This document shows positions 33,736-46,300 of a stretch of DNA of 64,000 bases, piece after piece; within the stretch, counting starts at the first letter, position 1; every line of letters begins with the position of its first letter. The stretch is from NCBI GenBank assembly GCA_905250075.1, contig CAJNOP010000089.1, forward strand, positions 645,115 to 709,114, in the 5' to 3' direction. The notes beneath the pieces were generated by a model. The model did no database searches, was not told the DNA's origin, and saw only the letters and a program-made list of their open reading frames with translations. A program made the translations under genes and the position numbers. The DNA is from Rotaria sp. Silwood1. Lineage: Eukaryota; Rotifera; Eurotatoria; Philodinida; Philodinidae.

Positions 33736-36700
33736 TGAGTGTGTATAGATGTGAATGAGGATTACTTTAATGTTCCAACACATTTACACTTACATCCTCC
33801 CACCCACATCCATCCATACTCACTCATACCCACACCCAGTCATGACTATCAGTGGGTACGATATCAAATAGTATGCTCAGTTTTGAGAGAAATTCTAGTG
33901 GCAGTTGTTCTTCGCTTTTCTGTTGAGTTTATGCTGTTATCAATCGTCTCCTGTGTTATTTCAATTCTTGTTGATTTTCTTTAAAGATGCTTATTCTTTT
34001 TTTCATCGTTATTTCATATTATTTCTCTTTTCTCTTATTTGTTTTCGTTTTTTTCTTTTTTTCTCTTTTCTTCTTATTTCTTCTTCCGTGCTGTTTTTTT
34101 CTCTTCTCTTTTTTTTCTTGTTTCTTTCTCTTGTTGATGGTGTCTTCAACATCACCCTATCGAATACATGTCTTAGGAAACAGCTTCCTTTTTAGAACCT
34201 TTAAAGTCAGAGGGTTAATACAGCAAATAATTAAGTTTTTGTACGTATGGTGTTTGACAGTGCGCACAGCACTGTTCACGGGTATTAGTTCCAAGTTTTT
34301 CTTTCCTCAGCAACAGTATCAAGAGCCTTGGAAAGGTCGTGAAATCATAGAGCACAAAATTCTCTATGTATTGGTGTTGAATAATTTAGTTCTAGCATTG
34401 GCTTTAATAAGAAAAGATGCACATAAATGAATAAATGTCGTCAGAAAAAGGTAAATCGCAGTCGAATGATTAAGTAGATGTGAATCTTTTAAATTTCGCA
34501 TTTACAAAGAAAATTTGTTGAAAAAACAAAACTGACAGTTTTGTGTAGCTTGAAACTCTTTCTCTTTTAGCGTCAGAGAGACTTTTAGTGATTATGAAAC
34601 GAGAGACAGAAGCAGTGGAGTTTGATACAGTTTATCCTGGAACATCCATTAGTTTTTATTATAAGTTTCATTTATAATGATAGACATATCTGAACCAATT
34701 TTAACAACTCGAAAAAATAAAAGAGATCTGCCAAACCTGTTAAGCCTCTAAAAGTTTCTGCGGTTTACCCTATGACCGGAAAAAGCTTCTGCACAAGCAA
34801 AGAAGTTTTTAAAAGGATGGCTGAAAAGGTTCTGCAGATCTTCTTTATTTCTTCAGAGTATAGTGCACTGAAAATTGCTGCATTTTATTAATAATGATCT
34901 TCTATAGAAAATCATTGCCCATAAACAGTTACACTTGTAAAATAATGTTCGTTCGGAGAATCTATCATTTTTCAAAAATCACATTTTGAGTCAATATAAT
35001 AGTAATCAAATATTTACCAGCAGCGTAGGATTTTGCATCAAGTCATGTTTTTTGACTGAAGTCCAACGAAAGAAATTTTTCCACAGGAGGTAATTTATGA
35101 GAAAAATAAAAGTTGAAGTTTTGATTAACTCAATTCTCCAGTTTGTTCAGAATTCGATGATAGTTCCAAATATTTAGAGCATACGAAAAGTAACGAGACT
35201 TTCAACAAAAAAAAATACCGAAACAAGCTATGCTAGGTTTCATTTCATTACATGTTCAAATTAGTTACTTCGATTATTTATACACAACTGCATTCATTCT
35301 AACCATTTATCAACAGTCTTTTTGTTTTGTAGTTATCTTTGTTGATCGAGTATATAGTCATGGCTACGACGCGATACAAATATTGTGAGTTGCTCTAATC
35401 AGTTAGATTCTGTTTGATCAGATCGAATATCCAAAAATCACATGATATCAGTTATGAAGACTTTAGTGATTGTCGAATGATTTTGACGCCTTTCTATTCG
35501 AGATAATTTGAAACATTTTTATGAACATGTGGTTTTGAATTGCTGTGATGAAGTTTGATGACATATGAAACAGATGCTGATCTCTTTTCCTGGATCATCT
35601 GGATAAGTGGTTTCAAGCATTATCGATGTAATAGTGGTGATCGATAGTCTCCTCTGGAGCAAGAGGATGAATTAAGATAGAATTAATCGTTTTCAAGAAG
35701 GCGTAAAATATGGTTGTTGGAACAGAGCGACTACATCGAACCACCGTAGACGAATCTCTACCTATTCGTGTCTAGGTAATATTCAATGAATTTCGAATAA
35801 TTTGTTGAAGATAAAACCATGACTCATAACAGCCTACAGTTGTATTTCATCAACCATAACGAAAATTTTCCTTACTCATATAAAAATGAGAGTACATCCT
35901 TTTCATTGAAATTTTTCACATGATAACATCACTGGATTGATGTTGCCATAATGCAAACATGTATGGACAGAATCTTTTCTAAAATTCCCTATACTGTGAT
36001 ATAAGAAGATCATATGTTGAAAGATTAATTCGTACTCAATGAAGAACTTTTTTTCTGCCGAACAATCCTTGTTTGACGACGTATTCTACAATCATGTTCA
36101 ACACAAATTTTCAAAATGTTCATTTCGTGAAAGATTTTATGTGTTCAGAGCACTCTATGTTGGTCAAGAATAGCAACGCCTGTATTTCAAATACTATTGA
36201 TCGTTCTCTTTTAAATAGTAGGCTCCACTTGCTTCACTTTTAAGTTGGAATTTTCACGATCATAAATCACTTAAAATCAATAAATGATTGGATGTTGTTG
36301 TAATCATTTAGAAATCAGTATATTATCATCAGTAAACTAGTTTATTTGAAACAAATTTTTGACTGAACTGTCATATTTTTGTATCTTACACATTAAAATA
36401 TGGTAAAGTGAATGCATTGCTCGTTGAATTCTACGTTGATAAGTATCAGAACTAATAACTAATAAAGGTCTCAAGTTCTATGGGATTTTTTTTGTTGCAA
36501 TTCTTAAATAATATATAATCATTCAAATGTATCGGGTGTGGATCTTTTGTGTACTCTCACCGACACCTTACCTATGGAGCTAGATCCATGATCTTCGGTC
36601 ACTTTGGTTGAAACACTGCTTCAAAAAATGTAAAAGTTTTGAAAATCTGTCATACAAAAGTAAATTCGAAACTTTGTAGAGCAAACTTGGTTGTAGAAAA

Positions 36701-36844
36701 CCTAGCCATTAAAAATTGTTTCACAAATTGAGTTTTATTGATTTCAATAGAAATATAAAATCAACAAAAATAGTATTTAAGTACAGCCACTATTTTGTGA
36801 AATCTAATCTCAAAGTATGAGAGTAAAAATTTAGACCCCGCTTA
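33736..36844. other. Gene-free stretch with old repeats
   Basis: A GT-rich run (33727-33765) is followed by a complementary CCCACCCACATCC-type run (33795-33840), forming an imperfect inverted pair. 33985-34140 is a T/C-rich tract whose apparent Phe/Leu-rich frames are composition artefacts. Weak transposon-like words occur further on but nothing could be assigned. Confidence 0.5.
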
Positions 36845-37090
36845 GGGTCACAAGCCCAGTATCAATAATGTCTCGTTATAATATATGAATCACTTCCTTA
36901 TTGCATACCTGGAGAAGAATAATGAGGAAATGTATCCCGAAGCAGATAGAATAAAACAATCTTTTTGTGCAGCTACATCGTGTTTTACAATTTAATCCTA
37001 CGAAGATTACGCTAGAAGCTTTTAGACTATTTGAAACCAAATGATGATAAAATTCCAATCTTACCCCACAAATCTAGTTTTGAACACATA
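36845..37090. repeat. Dispersed repeat, copy B
   Basis: Contains ATCAATAATGTCTCGTTATAATATATGAA, shared in part with copy C at 61930 (AATGTCTCATTATAATATAT), then a GAGGAAATGTATCCC to GTGCAGCTACAT block shared with copy A at 23690. It is the fullest of the three copies, so it links the other two. Confidence 0.6.
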
Positions 37091-37318
37091 TTCGCCAAGA
37101 ACAAAAATGTTTGATTCTAACCAGTTGTCTTTAAATGGCTGAAAAAGGAGTGAATAATTTACCTGTCAAGGCATTCGCGTCACAGGTTATTGCTGTTGAT
37201 CAAAACCAAATGTCATGTATTTTCTTTTTATTTGTTTCACAACAATAATAAAATAAAAACTAATTTCGATTTTTATACAAAAAAAAAAAAGTAAATCAAG
37301 TTTTTCTAAAAGTAAGAT

Positions 37319-38101
37319 TTAATAGAATGGATACATTTGTTGTTGTTGTTGTGGCATCATAAACCCAGCTTGCATATTTGCATTAGGATACATCGTTGGA
37401 AAAAATGGTTGTTGAGCTTGAGGAACAAATTGAGCATGATTAGGCATCATCATGTTTTGTTGTGGATATCCTGCCATAGGTTGAAATGGTTGTGCCTGTT
37501 GAAATGGTTGTGCCTGTTGGAATGGTTGTGCCTGTTGGAATGGTTGTGCCTGTTGAAATGGTTGTACCTGTTGAAATTGTCGTGCCCGTTGAAATCGATG
37601 AAACATATCAGTAGGTGTAGAAAATTGACGAGAAAGAAATGGTGCTGAATTAGATGGTCGTAATACTTCATGTGATACGGGTTGTCGACGATATTTAACT
37701 TGAATACCAGGTGAATGATGATGAAAATGTTGAGGTGAACCATCACGTCTCGAACGATTGAATAATCGTTCACGAGAATTCGATCGACTTCGATTAAATG
37801 AAGAAAAATCATCATGGAAATTTTGATTTCTAAGATTTTCTTCACTTCTTACTACTCGTCTACGAAGACAAATTGGAACAGGATCGTAACCAGATTCTTG
37901 CCTAGCTGCATCAGCTGCATTAAAAAAACTTTGTGGTAATTGACCATAATCAAATCTCGTTGGTACAGCTTCATCTCTCATTTGATGCCTATGATTTGAT
38001 AAAGGTGATGCATGATTACTTGTTGGTGTTTGAAGACAAATGAATTTTTTAAGTCTTCGAAATATTCTCATATTAACATCAACGATGACAATAATCAACA
38101 A
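37319..38101 (-). CDS. Gln/Pro-rich low-complexity protein with PFQQAQ repeats
   Basis: 260 aa, one exon. Not a recognised family. The N-terminus is MLIIVIVDVNMRIFRRLKK; the inner Met (38071) may be the true start, giving a basic first segment. The middle is Arg/Ser-rich (NRSRSNSRER around residue 105) and His-rich. Residues about 168-207 are a tandem run of PFQQAQ, about six copies. The C-terminus is Met/Gln-rich and ends QQQQQMYPFY. Composition resembles RNA-binding or condensate-forming proteins, but there is no RNA-binding domain. Length and codon use argue for a real gene. Function is unknown. Confidence 0.6.
   Translation of the reverse strand: MLIIVIVDVNMRIFRRLKKFICLQTPTSNHASPLSNHRHQMRDEAVPTRFDYGQLPQSFFNAADAARQESGYDPVPICLRRRVVRSEENLRNQNFHDDFSSFNRSRSNSRERLFNRSRRDGSPQHFHHHSPGIQVKYRRQPVSHEVLRPSNSAPFLSRQFSTPTDMFHRFQRARQFQQVQPFQQAQPFQQAQPFQQAQPFQQAQPFQPMAGYPQQNMMMPNHAQFVPQAQQPFFPTMYPNANMQAGFMMPQQQQQMYPFY
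37481..37598. repeat. 18-bp minisatellite inside the Q/P-rich gene
   Basis: Plus-strand unit TGAAATGGTTGTGCCTGT (variant with GGAATGG), about 6.5 copies, encoding PFQQAQ on the minus strand. The unit is a multiple of three, so copy-number change keeps the frame. The outermost copies have drifted (QFQQVQ, PFQPMAG). Confidence 0.9.
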
Positions 38102-40503
38102 ACTTGTTTATTTTCTTTATACTTATGAGACGTAAAAAAAAATCATTCAAGCAAAACACACAATATGTAGAAGTAAGTTACTAATGAATCATTTTTAATT
38201 TTATTGCACATGTAGGTGTTACTATTACTCAACATTATGTTTATCCGAAATGAATCAGTAATGAAATGTTACTATCGATGTATAGAAATCGATATTTTTA
38301 TTTATCTGTTAATAATATTAGATTATTTTGTTTTATGACGCAAAATAGTAAATCAAAATGAAAGGATAGGTCAAAATGAATCATCGAAAAGATTCAATAT
38401 TCCCTTTTAATGTTTCGTCTTATTTATATTTATTTGATCACTATTAAAAATATGTTGAAATTCGAAAATGAAATATAGAATAACATTAGTTTATCTATTT
38501 TGAATATACAATAATAAACAGTTTATAGTAAAAAAATTATCTCTAATAGATATTGATATGATATAAATTCTTTAGTTATTCTTTATTCTCTTTACCAATC
38601 ACTATACAATTTTATCAATACAAAACAATCCTCATTTCATAGTTATAATAATATAACATTCACTTAATAATATCTCTTACAACATACATTGATTGAAAAA
38701 GCCATGAAAATTCAACAAAATATTGATGAATAACTACAAAAGCATATTGAAAATTTTTTGCATCAACTATTGATTAAAATATGCAATATCTCATAAAATT
38801 CAATATTTGTCATAATACATTATATTTGATTGAAGCACGTATGATATTGAACTCAAAATCAAGACCATCGAATACAATGACCATAGAAAAAAAAAAAAAC
38901 AATAAAATTATTGAAAAAAAAAAAATTACATAATTTATTTTTCTTTCCATCTGATTATCAAAACCATTCAATATTACAATGCAAGCAGACAAACAAAGTA
39001 ATTTTATGAAGATAATAAACTTTCAATTTTCTGATCTGTATATATCAAATTCAATATTTACATAAAATCTCAAATTTCTTTTTTTTCTATTACTTCAATA
39101 AAAATTTGAACAAATTTATATTAACCAAGTAAAAACAAGCACAAAAAGAATCCTCAAAAACCTTGAGATATTGCTAAAAAAAAATCAACAAAAAACTTAA
39201 GATTAAATGCAAATATTGATTCAAATTTCTACAAGCCACAAATGTTAAACTTTCTTCCCTTCGTACATGAAATTTGTACAAAACATTAAAATGTCTGTTG
39301 ACCTATGATACAATACAGCACTTTAATGATTCTTGAATATTTTAACGAAATATATTGCAACTAACATTTCTTATCGTTTGTAACAAAAGAAAAAAAGAAG
39401 GGTTAGAAATTTTTTCTCACCTAAGATCAGAGCTCGTCGGATCCGATAAAATCGTACTTTGATACTCTTAATAAAACTTTCTAATAGGAGCTGGATAGTC
39501 ACTCCGAAAATACCAAACATATTTTTCCAGTTATTTGTATTTGGTAACCATCGTTCCTTACATATTTCTGAGATGAATAATACTTATGGGATCCAGGTTC
39601 GACATTAATCTGGCGGACTCGAGTCATGCTACGAACAAAGCTTACTCTATATATCTCACCATTTCTCGACCTTCTCAAAAAATTCATGTTGATCGAAATC
39701 CATTTTGCTATAATCAAAAATCGATCATTATCAATTTCAATACCATTGCAATAGTATGAGTTAATAATAATTCGAAATACATACGCAATAAAACAAAAAA
39801 TGTTTTATAATAGCTCTAATTTTATGTTGTTGTTTTTTTTTAGAAGGTATACTTCATTAATAATTTTGATTCGATAGAGTTAATTGATACGATATATTGT
39901 ATCAATTAATTTATGGTATTGCTGTCCTTTCTCGCATCAGTTAATGTTTCTTATAAATTGATTTGAATATATCAAAGTATATAGACAAACATTACAAATT
40001 TTTTAAACTAACATTTTTTTGTTTCTTCTCATTAAAATTCCAATAATGCAAGAATCTTCAACGTCAAATATTTCTTTCTCAGATTCTGTTTATTCATTAC
40101 CATCATTGCATTTCTCATCCTGTTCATATTCAAATGAATCATTTTATATTCCATGTCATTCATGTAAATTTTCTTTTCTTTTTCTCCTTTTTTTTGTTGT
40201 ATTTCATTTAAAAATTTTATTAATTTTTTGCCTTTTTTTTTTGGGTTCTATCATCATATCCAATTTATCAATCATGCGTAAATAATACACCTTATCAGTT
40301 AAATAATGTTTGTTATCTTTTGTCGAGTCAAATTAATCTTTTGATAAGAAATCTTGTTGCTTTTTAATATTATTTTCATTTTAGAATTCTCAAATAAAAC
40401 GCCGACGAGAACAATATTCAAACAGATTATCTCTATTGTTGTTTTCTGTAAATTTTTCTTGTCTGTTATCAATATTCTTCTCATGATTCATTGTGCACCG
40501 CAG
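38102..40503. other. AT-rich gene-free stretch
   Basis: Very AT-rich with A-runs at about 38886 and 38923. From 40046 a frame begins MQESSTSNISFSDSVYSLPS and ends near a GTAAAT donor at 40159; it may be the first exon of the homeobox gene, but joining it to the next candidate exon (after TTTTAG near 40382) gives a stop, so the link is not established. Confidence 0.4.
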
Positions 40504-40746
40504 GCACGTAAACGAATTAATGCTGAAGCAATCCAACGTCTCAATGCTTTCTATGTAATAAATAAACGTCCAACAGATGTTGAAAAAGATCGTCTAGCTA
40601 TAGAATATAATATAACATCAGAACAAGTTAGTACATGATTTAACAATGTACGTTCATGTCGAAGTCATACTCGTACAAAATTAACAGAAAAATTACTTAA
40701 AAATCAAATCATTTTACTCCAACAAGAGCAACAATCTTCTTTTTAA
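40504..40746 (+). pseudogene. Homeobox gene with Trp48 replaced by a stop
   Basis: After a CCGCAG acceptor, the frame encodes a homeodomain: RKRINAEAIQRLNAFYVINK, then RPTDVEKDRLAIEYN, then TSEQVST-stop-FNNVRSC. Lined up on standard homeodomain numbering, L16, the aromatic at 20, F49, N51 and R53 are all present and the stop (TGA, 40636-40638) falls exactly at the invariant W48 (normally TGG). The frame then runs on without interruption through TRTKLTEKLLKN to a TAA at 40744. Homeodomain proteins bind DNA through helix 3, which a stop at 48 removes. The class is not clear. The alternative that GTTAGT at 40627 is a 61-nt intron donor would remove helix 3 instead, so I disfavour it. Confidence 0.7.
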
Positions 40747-42582
40747 TATATCAATTTTTTTTTGTACATTTTTTTCTTTCTCTCTCTCTCTTTCTGTTGT
40801 CAATAAATGTCATTTTAATAAAAAAAATAGAAAAAGTGATCTTTATAAGCAAACAGATTTTATTTATCATATGAATTCAGTAGAAGTCCATTTGCATAAT
40901 TACATCGTCTTGTTAGAATTTATGTTCGTTTAATATATGTATGTATATGTGTCTTTTTTTTTTTTCTTTTTGTATACATGTCATTAGAATTATACTGTAT
41001 CAAGATTAGACAATCGTGTGATTATGTATGGCTTACAATAATTCATTCTCGTCGCTTTCATCTGATAGTGACAGGTCACTGCATGCCCCAAGCGGTACCA
41101 ATGCTAGCAACCGTAAATGAGGTGGCTCCCTCCACTTGACTGCATTCTTTTCGCTTCTTTATTTCTTTACACTGTACAATAAACGTTCAGAGACGAGATT
41201 GCCCTATACTCGAACTTTATGTCTAATAACGCAGGAGAATAGAACACGAAGAAATGTTTCTCTTCTCTTTTTCTTCTTTCTCTCCCTGTCTCTACCGCTC
41301 ATTAGTAGTCATACGTATAGGGAATGGGGCGAGACCATCATGCTCTTGAACAATAACAATACAGTCGGACACAAACACTACGATGAACTCATCCTGTTAA
41401 GAACAAGTAAGTATACTGACTGTACGTGTGTGATTGATTGACGGAGTATGTTTGTTTATAATATGTATATATATATCGTTATGTCAAAAATGCTTAAATT
41501 TTAATACTATCAATCTAAAATAAAATAAATGAAGCAATACGATAACTTTCGTTATAATAGCATAGAAACTTTTCTGTAGTTTAGTAAAAAAAAATGACTC
41601 AAAGAAAGAAGCGTTCAAGGAATAAGACTTGAATTGATTCTTTCCTTTTTTTTTTTTTATGTATATATGTATCATATATACATAAGCGTGCTTGCATTTT
41701 CCCCTTTCTTTCTCTTTTGACCAAGTTAATCATAAAAAAGAAAAAAAACTAAGTAAAATATGTCGTCACAGATGGTCACAATAGAATTGTATGTATGTTG
41801 AATCACGAAACAATAAAATAAACGAAGAAGAAAAAAAAAAAAAAAGAACTATACGATTGTATGTCATTATACAAAGAAAAAGGTGAGCTTATAAAACTAT
41901 CAACGAATAGATCGATTATAATAATCAACCAATTCGTATTGTAATATTTAAGACTCATCAGAAAATTGAAAATAAACAATAGATTCTTTTATTGTTTGGT
42001 TTATTTAATTTTTCTTCCTTCTGTCTTCTTTTTTTTTTACATCACAGTCTGTCTTCTCATTTATTCTCACGTTTGTCATTTTTACAAGCGTATCGCTCAA
42101 CAGTACCTATTACTTGACATTCTAGATGCTATTTACACATCGACTATCATCCATTATTATTGTACATGAACAGGAAGGACGTGCTCACCTATCAAATTCT
42201 CTTCAGTTCTCTTTTTTTTTTTCGTCTCTATTCATTTTGCGATTCAGCGATCAGTAACAATCAATTTCGTATACATTAAATATATACATATATATATTGC
42301 GCTTTCATCTTCGAAAAAGGCGTACACAACCTCTTGAACTTATATTCAAGTGGACAAAATCTAGTAAAAAGAGTAGAAAAAGGCATGAAAATGTAATTTT
42401 CAAGATACAAGGACATCAGTTTTTTTTTCAATTTTCATATAATGTATAAATTTGTCTGGGTGAATAGTTCGATTAGATTTTCTCTTGAAAGCAACCCTTC
42501 TTAACCTTCATCGTCCAGATGTTTGACGACCTTTATTTTATCAATGATACTTGGATATTTGAAATCTGAGCCAATTGCTTCT

Positions 42583-42608
42583 ACTCTCTCTCTCTCTCTG
42601 TCTCTCTT
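42583..42608. repeat. (TC)n microsatellite
   Basis: Run of CTCTCT with one G interruption. Typical simple sequence. Confidence 0.9.
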
Positions 42609-42652
42609 TTTTACAATTTTTGTTTGCATCACAGTCTCTTTTTTTTCCTTTT

Positions 42653-42683
42653 CATCGTCGTCATCATCATCATCATCATCATC
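42653..42683. repeat. (ATC)n microsatellite
   Basis: CATCGTCGTCATCATC-type run, about ten triplets. Its complement gives an Asp-rich frame that I do not regard as a gene. Confidence 0.9.
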
Positions 42684-43313
42684 TTTGAAAATGCGAAAAA
42701 TATGAGTCCATGTCTTTTTCTTTTCGTATATGTATAATGATGTGGTCGATTTTCTCTTTTCTTTGCCATTCATACATCAGGAAAGAAAAGAAGAACAAGA
42801 AGAATTGTTCAGTTCGTTTCAATCACTGCGGTCATCTCATATATTAAATGTCAAAGTAGAGAGAAAAAGAAAAAGCAAGACATGAAGAGAGAGAGAAGGA
42901 ACAAAATTATTAAATATCTTGAATATTAAATTCGTATATCAAATGATTACATGTTTAACGTTCATTATTAATATTGACGCCCATTGAATATTAAACTATA
43001 TTTTTGATAGTCTGGTCTATGATAATTGAGCCAATCAAAATTTCTTTTTTTTTCTTCTTCTTATTCTCAAGGTCTATTTTTCTTTTTTTTGTGTTCTTCT
43101 ATTTCTCTCGGCAACTTTGACCGGACGGACAATGATGAACGAAAGTATTTTCTTTTTCGTTCTATATACACAAAAGGTCGAGGCATATTTTCATACGAAT
43201 CGACCTAGGAGGGCATCGTCCATTTTGTATTCAATTTTTTGTAAAAAAAAAAACAAAACAAAAATTTGGGATCTATTTGTTTTCTGTTTTTTTTTTTTAT
43301 TTCTAGATGTGCA

Positions 43314-46300
43314 ATGATTCAGTCAGATGTACAACATCGATACTTATTGATTCATTGTTTTATTATATTTCTATTAATTAATTTAACTTCTACACAAATA
43401 TGTCAAAATGATATTCCTGATTTTTTCTATAATGTAAGTTTTGCTGGTCCTTTATTTGATCAATCTATATATACAATAACAACATCAAATTTTTCTGTCT
43501 TATCTCCAAATGGTACAATTGTATTTACATTTAATGTTCAACCACGTACAGATTATACTCGACCAAGTTTTATTTCAACATCTGTTACTGGACGTGCACT
43601 TAATATAGCACCTCGGAATATAACAGTAACATCAAGCGATTCAAGTTTTATTATTAATAATTTATCAAATGGTTCTTTTATCCTTGTTACTAATACATTG
43701 TAAGTCATAAACAAGGTTAAATATGTATATAGTATATATACAAAAGAAAAAAAAAAGAACTTTATCATTTCCTTTTTTTTTTTTTTTTGTTCTAGTCCAT
43801 TAAATTACTTTTCACCTTATAATCGTTATTTATTTAATCTTATTGCAACACAAACCTATATAAATCGACCATCAATAAGTTCAACAGCAATTGTTCAAAT
43901 AAATTTAGAAAATTATAATGTACATGCACCTATATTTACACCATTAAATCAAATATTTTCTATAAGTGAAACAGCTATTATTGGTACACGTTTTGGTACT
44001 GTTTATGCAACTGATGCTGATAATGATGGTATTACATATACAATAAGTGGTAGTCAATTTTCTATTGATTCATTAACTGGTGTTTTACAATTACAACAAA
44101 CATTTCAATCATCACCAGCATCACAATATTTTGTTACTGTAACAGCAAGTGATGATGGTACATCATGTTTACCAGTACGTTTACCTTGTCCAAGATTTTC
44201 AACAACAACAACAATAACAATTAATGTAACAGCTGTTAATAAACGATCACCACAATTTTTAAATCAAATATGTGGTTCAACAGTAACATTTTATGAAAGT
44301 AATTTAATTGGAGCTAATATAACAACAATAACGGTATTTGATGATGATCGTGGTGAAAATGGACAAATAACAATATCATTTCCATCGGAACAATCAAGAA
44401 CAACAGGTAAAATTTTTAATTTGATGAATTTTTTTTTTCAAAATAATTATTTTTGTTTAAGTGAGTGGTTTAAGAAATACAGCTTATTCACAATTTTATA
44501 TTCAACAATTAACACAAACGGGTACAACTCGAACGGCTGTTTTACGAACGAATACATCATTTGATTATGATGCACCAGGTAAAATAAATAATTCTTTAAA
44601 ATAATGAAATATATATTCGATAAATATTGATATTAAATTTTCGATGATTATAGTTAAATATGAAATGATGATGTTTAGATATCGACACTATCAGCTATGA
44701 ATAGTTCACTAAATGTTATACTGACTACGTTATGATATACATCTATTCTAATAGATTGTTTGCGTGTGTATAAGATATTTTAAAAATTGATTAATAGAAT
44801 TCGAAATTAAATTGACTTTATGTATAAAGGTAAAAGTACTATTAGTTCGAGATAAAAGATAAGAAACTAACAAAATTCTTCTCGAATAAGAGAGCTCTTA
44901 TTTGAAGTGAGTTGATTAATGAAGTATCAACTCGTGATTAGATTTAAATTTAACACTAAAATATATTAGAAAATTTGTAAGTCATATGTATATTTTATTG
45001 TTCGACTGAGTAGAACATGTTAGATCTTAAATTATGACTCAGCCGGTCATATCTAGATTTTCATCCTAATTTCAGTGAAATTTTTCAGTCTGAGCAAAGA
45101 AGTTTATCAATTCATTAATCATTTTCGAATCACGACTGTGTACATTTCGAAAATTAAAAGAATTGTCATGATGTTAGGGTTCTGCAAGATCGCTTTTTTT
45201 AGTCCCGGTCCCGGTCTTTGACAATGGCTTCATTTCTAAAATCGAGCAACTTTTTTTACGATCTGTGTACTTTTATGAATACATAAAATTGACATAAATG
45301 ATTTTAATTCGTTAACAGTACGAGATTTCTTTTATATTCAGTGTTAAAGTTGAATGTATATAAAATCGATACAAGTGTCTTTGAGTCGGTGTTACTTTAA
45401 GAATCAGTTTCATATGTCAAAATTCAGATCGAAAGAACTGAAACTGGTATTTTTTGAATAAGTCTAAGAATGATTTTCCACACAATTGAATCTGAGTTTG
45501 TATATATATTTTTCATATTCAACAAGTATTAAAGTTCGTTCTCAAATATAGTCAAGTACAATAGAAAAACTAAAGAGTTCAAATTACAACTCGTAATGAT
45601 TAAAGACTTATAAAAATAGCAAATAAAAATATCTGATTTACAGATTTTTAATCATGTCGAAATAATAAACCTGAAAATATATTGCATAAAAAACTGACCG
45701 AGACCAGTGTGAAAAATTCTTAGTCGCGGTCCCGGGACCACTTTGCATGATGTACATAGTCCAGACTCCAATGTGATTAATCATTTAAGACGCTAATCTT
45801 ATGAGTCTGTTATTCGCTTGGAAAATGTGAGATAATTTTTGTTTATTTACATTCTATTATTCATAACACACCGCATGCATTATTCAGACAATCTTGTCGA
45901 TGATCTAATACTAATAATAATCAATTATTATTGTCCGAGTAGAACTAAATTTGGTCGTACTCTATCGAAGTGTTATCTAAATTGATAGAGTAATTCAAAG
46001 CATATATGATCAAATGGTAATCAATGTAATATAAGTTTTGTATATATTACTCTATTGTGCAATAAAGTTCAATTGAGAATGACGAGATAAAAAAAAAAAA
46101 AAGCAAGAACACTTAAACTATTGACAAAAGTCAAGAAGTAATAATAAAAATGTATAGAAGAATATTTAAACTTGAATTGATTGTTTTTTTAAGATATACA
46201 AAAAAAAAAAAAGGAAATCTTTTTTTCTATTATTATTAGGTGCTACACGTGTTTGGTATTTATTTATATTAGCTACTGATAATGGAACACCACAACGACA

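Larger units (their letters stand above)
40747..43313. other. Gene-free stretch with microsatellites
   Basis: Between the homeobox relic and cadherin. Contains T-rich tracts, a TATATA run near 41461-41478 and the TC and ATC microsatellites listed separately. Apparent Phe- or Asp-rich frames here come from these simple sequences. A TTTATTTCTAG acceptor ends at 43306, eight bases before the cadherin ATG. Confidence 0.5.

Noticed and set aside
33905-34195. Phe/Leu-rich membrane protein
   Set aside because: Product of a T/C-rich tract read in two frames; composition artefact.
34200-34420. Minus-strand words FHDLSKALDTV, like motif A of a reverse transcriptase
   Set aside because: Stops on both sides and no other RT motif nearby; may be a small relic but the evidence is one short match.
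35190-36180. Possible mariner remains (AAAAGTAACGAGACTTTC end-like word; KWFQAL then NSGDR...LEQEDE-like pieces)
   Set aside because: Only a few scattered residues fit and no catalytic motif was found, so I could not support a transposase call.
40046-40158. First exon of the homeobox gene
   Set aside because: Joining it to the next plausible acceptor makes a stop codon at the junction.
40627-40687. 61-nt intron skipping the homeodomain stop
   Set aside because: It would delete the helix 3 residues (FNNVR) that fit the family exactly; kept only as an alternative.
42501-42773. Asp/Glu/Lys-rich minus-strand protein
   Set aside because: It is the translation of ATC and TC microsatellites with no domain.
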